The notes below the pieces were generated by a model. That model did not search any database and was not told the DNA's origin. It worked only from the letters and a program-made list of their open reading frames with translations. Below, piece after piece: positions 5,483 to 7,817 of a stretch of 7,817 nucleotides of DNA. The stretch spans positions 1 to 7,817 of the forward strand of contig JAUVWC010000046.1 of NCBI GenBank assembly GCA_030604325.1, written 5' to 3'. The position numbers and the translations under genes were made by a program. Within the stretch, counting starts at the first letter, position 1. The number at the start of each line of letters is the position of its first letter. The stretch is from Candidatus Zixiibacteriota bacterium (GTDB lineage: Bacteria > Blakebacterota > Blakebacteria > Blakebacterales > Blakebacteraceae).

Positions 5483-7093
5483 ATGACAGACACTCTCCAC
5501 GGACCCGTCACCGGGCAGGATCACCAGCCGTTGAACAACGGGAAGACGCCTGAGATAGAGGAATCGACGAAGACAGGGCCCCATCGAATGCGTCGATATC
5601 CAAAGTACGTCTATAATCCCATCAGCTTGATCGGGGCGGCCTTGGCCGTGGCCATGCTGTTCGCGATCATACTGGTTTTCGTAGTGGATGTAACGTCTGA
5701 GGAGCCGAGTCCCTACATCGGCATTCTCGGGTTCGCCGTCCTGCCCCTCCCGCTGATTATTGGACTGCTGTTGGTCCCCGCCGGCATGTGGCTCGAATGG
5801 AGTCGGGAAAGGAAGGGGACGTCGAAAGCAAAGGGGCTGCCGACCCTTGATATGAACCGGCCGGAGCACCGGACGGCATTCATCACTTTCGTAACCGGCA
5901 CAATCATCCTGCTGCTTCTCACCGCCGGCGGCTCATACAAGGCTTACGAGTATACGGAATCTGTATCCTTTTGCGGCCGGGTGTGTCACGAGGTTATGGA
6001 TCCGGAATACACCACCTATCTGAACGGTCCACACGCGCGGGTTGGGTGTGTGGAGTGCCATATCGGGGAAGGAGCTGAATGGTACGCGCGGTCCAAGATC
6101 TCCGGTGTCTATCAGTTCTACAGTGTGCTCTTCAATAAATACCCCGCGCCGATTCCCACCCCGATCGATAACCTGCGCCCGGCACGTGAAACCTGCGAGC
6201 GCTGCCACTGGCCCGCTAAATTTCACGGCGATCAGATGTGGGGAGTCTCGAGGTACCTGAACGATGAGGAGAACACCCGCTGGCGAATCCAGCTCGTCAT
6301 GAAAACCGGTGGCGCCGACGAAACCACAGGACAGATCCGCGGCATCCACTGGCACATCGCGCAGAAGGTTGAATACGTTCCCACCGACAGCACACGCATG
6401 GATATCCGCGAAGTGCGCCTGCACCGGGCTGATGGAACGGTGGAAGTGTACCAGTCCATGTACAATCCCCTGAGCGAAGAGGAGCGGGCGGCCCTGCCCG
6501 CCGAGGAAATCCGCACCATGGACTGCATGGACTGCCATAACCGGCCATCCCACCAGTATCTTTCGCCCAGGCGGGCCATGGATCATGGATTGGAGACCGA
6601 GCTGCTGCCACGCGACCTACCCTACCTGAAGCGCGTGGGCACCAACCTTCTCGCCTCCGAGTACATCACTCGCGAGGAGGGGCTCCAGGCCATCGAGAGC
6701 GGCCTGATAAGCTTCTACGAGGAGAATCACCCCGAGGTGGTTTCGACCCGACAGGAGGATCTTACCAATGCCATAGCGGGTGTACAGCAGCTGTTCGAAA
6801 TGAATTTCTTCCCTGCAATGAAAGCACGGTGGAGTGCCTATCCCACCCACATCGGACACCAGGAGTTTCCTGGCTGTTACCGCTGTCATAACGGAGCAAT
6901 GGTCTCTGAAGAGGGCGAAATCATTCGTAATGACTGCCAGCTCTGCCACGTAATCCTCGCACAGGGACCGGATGTTTCCATCTATGAGGGTGTCGGCGAA
7001 GGCATCACCGAGTTCAAGCACCCGGAAGACATATACGAGGCATGGCGCGAGATGGCATGTCATGAGTGTCATACGGGCGGGGAGTATTTCTAG
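5483..7093 (+). CDS. NapC/NirT-family heptaheme inner-membrane cytochrome c, ImcH-like quinol dehydrogenase
   Basis: The protein has 536 residues. A hydrophilic acidic N-terminus (1-35) precedes three transmembrane helices (about 46-70, 78-102, 133-153) and a large periplasmic domain. Seven heme sites: CGRVCH at 164-169, which is CX3CH, then CXXCH motifs with first cysteines 189, 238, 348, 465, 485 and 526. The first sites sit in a NapC/NirT-like segment (CGRVCHEVM, then PHARVGCVECHIG). Three helices plus seven hemes match ImcH of Geobacter, an inner-membrane cytochrome needed for electron transfer to higher-potential acceptors. I infer quinol oxidation at the membrane and transfer to the cytochrome encoded 10 bp downstream. 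The ATG at 5483 is the only ATG, GTG or TTG after an in-frame TAA at 5435-5437, but its GAGG is only 1 nt away. Met36 (5588), just before the first helix, is an alternative start. The orthologue assignment is tentative; the family is secure. Confidence 0.9.
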   Translation: MTDTLHGPVTGQDHQPLNNGKTPEIEESTKTGPHRMRRYPKYVYNPISLIGAALAVAMLFAIILVFVVDVTSEEPSPYIGILGFAVLPLPLIIGLLLVPAGMWLEWSRERKGTSKAKGLPTLDMNRPEHRTAFITFVTGTIILLLLTAGGSYKAYEYTESVSFCGRVCHEVMDPEYTTYLNGPHARVGCVECHIGEGAEWYARSKISGVYQFYSVLFNKYPAPIPTPIDNLRPARETCERCHWPAKFHGDQMWGVSRYLNDEENTRWRIQLVMKTGGADETTGQIRGIHWHIAQKVEYVPTDSTRMDIREVRLHRADGTVEVYQSMYNPLSEEERAALPAEEIRTMDCMDCHNRPSHQYLSPRRAMDHGLETELLPRDLPYLKRVGTNLLASEYITREEGLQAIESGLISFYEENHPEVVSTRQEDLTNAIAGVQQLFEMNFFPAMKARWSAYPTHIGHQEFPGCYRCHNGAMVSEEGEIIRNDCQLCHVILAQGPDVSIYEGVGEGITEFKHPEDIYEAWREMACHECHTGGEYF

Positions 7094-7103
7094 GGGAAGT
7101 GGA

Positions 7104-7817
7104 ATGCGCGTAATCACTGCCATACCTGCCGCACTAACCGCTTTGATCCTGGCACGTGTACCGTCGGCCGCCGTGGCTCAGGATAACGATACGTGTCTTA
7201 TGTGCCACGGGGACGCGTCGATGTTCGCAGGGATGGAGAACGCCGAGTTGCTCGTGGTGGACCAGGAAACCTACCAGGCATCCGCCCACGGCGAGGCCGG
7301 ATTGGCCTGTGTAGACTGTCACCAAGATCTTGTCGGGTTCGAAGACTTTCCCCACGCTGAAGATCTGCAGCCGGTAGACTGCTCGATGTGCCACGACGAG
7401 CAGGCCGCGCAGCACAACCGGTCACTCCACGGGCAGGCCGCGGCCCGGGGGGACGAACTGGCCCCGAGCTGTGCCGACTGCCACGGCAAGCACGACATCA
7501 TCACTCACACCGATCCGGAATCGCCAACAAACGTGATGAATATCCCCTTCCTCTGCGGGGAGTGCCATCACGAGGGGACACCGGTATCCCGCACCCACGA
7601 TATACCACAGGATCAGATACTCGAGAATTACTCGCTCTCCATCCACGGGGAGGGGCTTTTCAGGCAAGGTCTTACGGTAACGGCGGTCTGTACTTCATGT
7701 CATACCTCCCACAAGATCCTGCCGCACACCGATCCTGAATCCAGCATCCACCGGGACAATGTGGCCCGGACCTGTACCCAATGCCACGCACAGATCGAAC
7801 GGGTCCACCGCAAAGTG
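7104..7817 (+). CDS. Secreted multiheme c-type cytochrome, partial (at least seven hemes; C-terminus beyond the window)
   Basis: The frame is open from ATG 7104 to the last base (238 codons). A Sec signal (1-25, cleavage after Ala-Val-Ala likely) is followed by seven CXXCH motifs with first cysteines 31, 69, 93, 123, 151, 196 and 224. Two tandem modules are evident. Each has His-Gly (109-110; 181-182), CXXCH-x2-H (123; 196), HTDPES (135-140; 208-213) and another CXXCH exactly 28 residues after the first. A good Shine-Dalgarno (AGGGGA) lies 7 nt before the ATG, which is 10 bp after the ImcH-like stop, so the two genes are one operon. Likely a periplasmic carrier taking electrons from the ImcH-like protein. 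Because it is cut, total heme number and any membrane anchor or fusion are unknown. It resembles octaheme or larger cytochrome c families rather than small c3/c7 proteins. Confidence 0.9.
   Translation, partial: MRVITAIPAALTALILARVPSAAVAQDNDTCLMCHGDASMFAGMENAELLVVDQETYQASAHGEAGLACVDCHQDLVGFEDFPHAEDLQPVDCSMCHDEQAAQHNRSLHGQAAARGDELAPSCADCHGKHDIITHTDPESPTNVMNIPFLCGECHHEGTPVSRTHDIPQDQILENYSLSIHGEGLFRQGLTVTAVCTSCHTSHKILPHTDPESSIHRDNVARTCTQCHAQIERVHRKV

Noticed and set aside
5933..6586. Minus-strand frame of 217 codons opposite the ImcH-like gene
   Set aside because: The plus strand has heme motifs in frame throughout; the minus translation shows nothing recognisable.

Overview
The window is bacterial and carries a periplasmic electron-transfer locus rich in multiheme c-type cytochromes. 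The twin-arginine Rieske protein, the Sec-type multiheme precursors and the NapC/NirT-type quinol dehydrogenase point to a Gram-negative, anaerobic or facultative respirer. The Rieske cluster-binding motif suggests a low-potential quinone such as menaquinone. I cannot name the genus; the gene set would fit a metal- or nitrogen-oxide-respiring lineage (deltaproteobacterial, FCB-group or similar), but that is a guess.

Layout. (1) Positions 1-944, minus strand: the N-terminal part of a DUF2339-type polytopic membrane protein. An in-frame amber codon at 132-134 interrupts it, and the same frame stays open and membrane-like to the window edge. (2) 945-1134: a gap with a CRP/FNR-like palindrome, a -10 candidate and a short 8-bp tandem repeat. 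(3) 1135-2160, minus: a PP-loop ATPase related to ThiI/MnmA tRNA thiolases, with an NFACT-R (DUF814)-like C-terminal region and a TTG start. (4) 2226-5156, minus: a tight operon in the order Rieske protein, fused b6/subunit-IV cytochrome b, nine-heme membrane-anchored cytochrome c. (5) 5157-5482: a divergent control region with a 38-bp sequence tandemly triplicated across the Rieske start. (6) 5483-7093, plus: a three-helix, seven-heme NapC/NirT-family protein with ImcH-like architecture. (7) 7104 to the right edge, plus: a secreted multiheme cytochrome with seven CXXCH motifs before it is cut off.

Working together (inference). Two quinol-oxidising modules are transcribed away from each other. 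The left one is a bc-type complex in which a nonaheme cytochrome takes the usual place of cytochrome c1. The right one is an ImcH-like dehydrogenase followed by a periplasmic multiheme carrier. Both would pass electrons from the quinol pool to periplasmic or extracellular acceptors. The nonaheme protein and the right-edge cytochrome share one repeat module (His-Gly, then CXXCH-x2-H, then a second CXXCH exactly 28 residues later), so their heme domains are probably homologous.

The most unusual DNA signal is the triplicated translation-initiation region of the Rieske gene. It creates two nine-codon ORFs in the leader, and each ends on a TAG that overlaps the Shine-Dalgarno sequence of the next copy.
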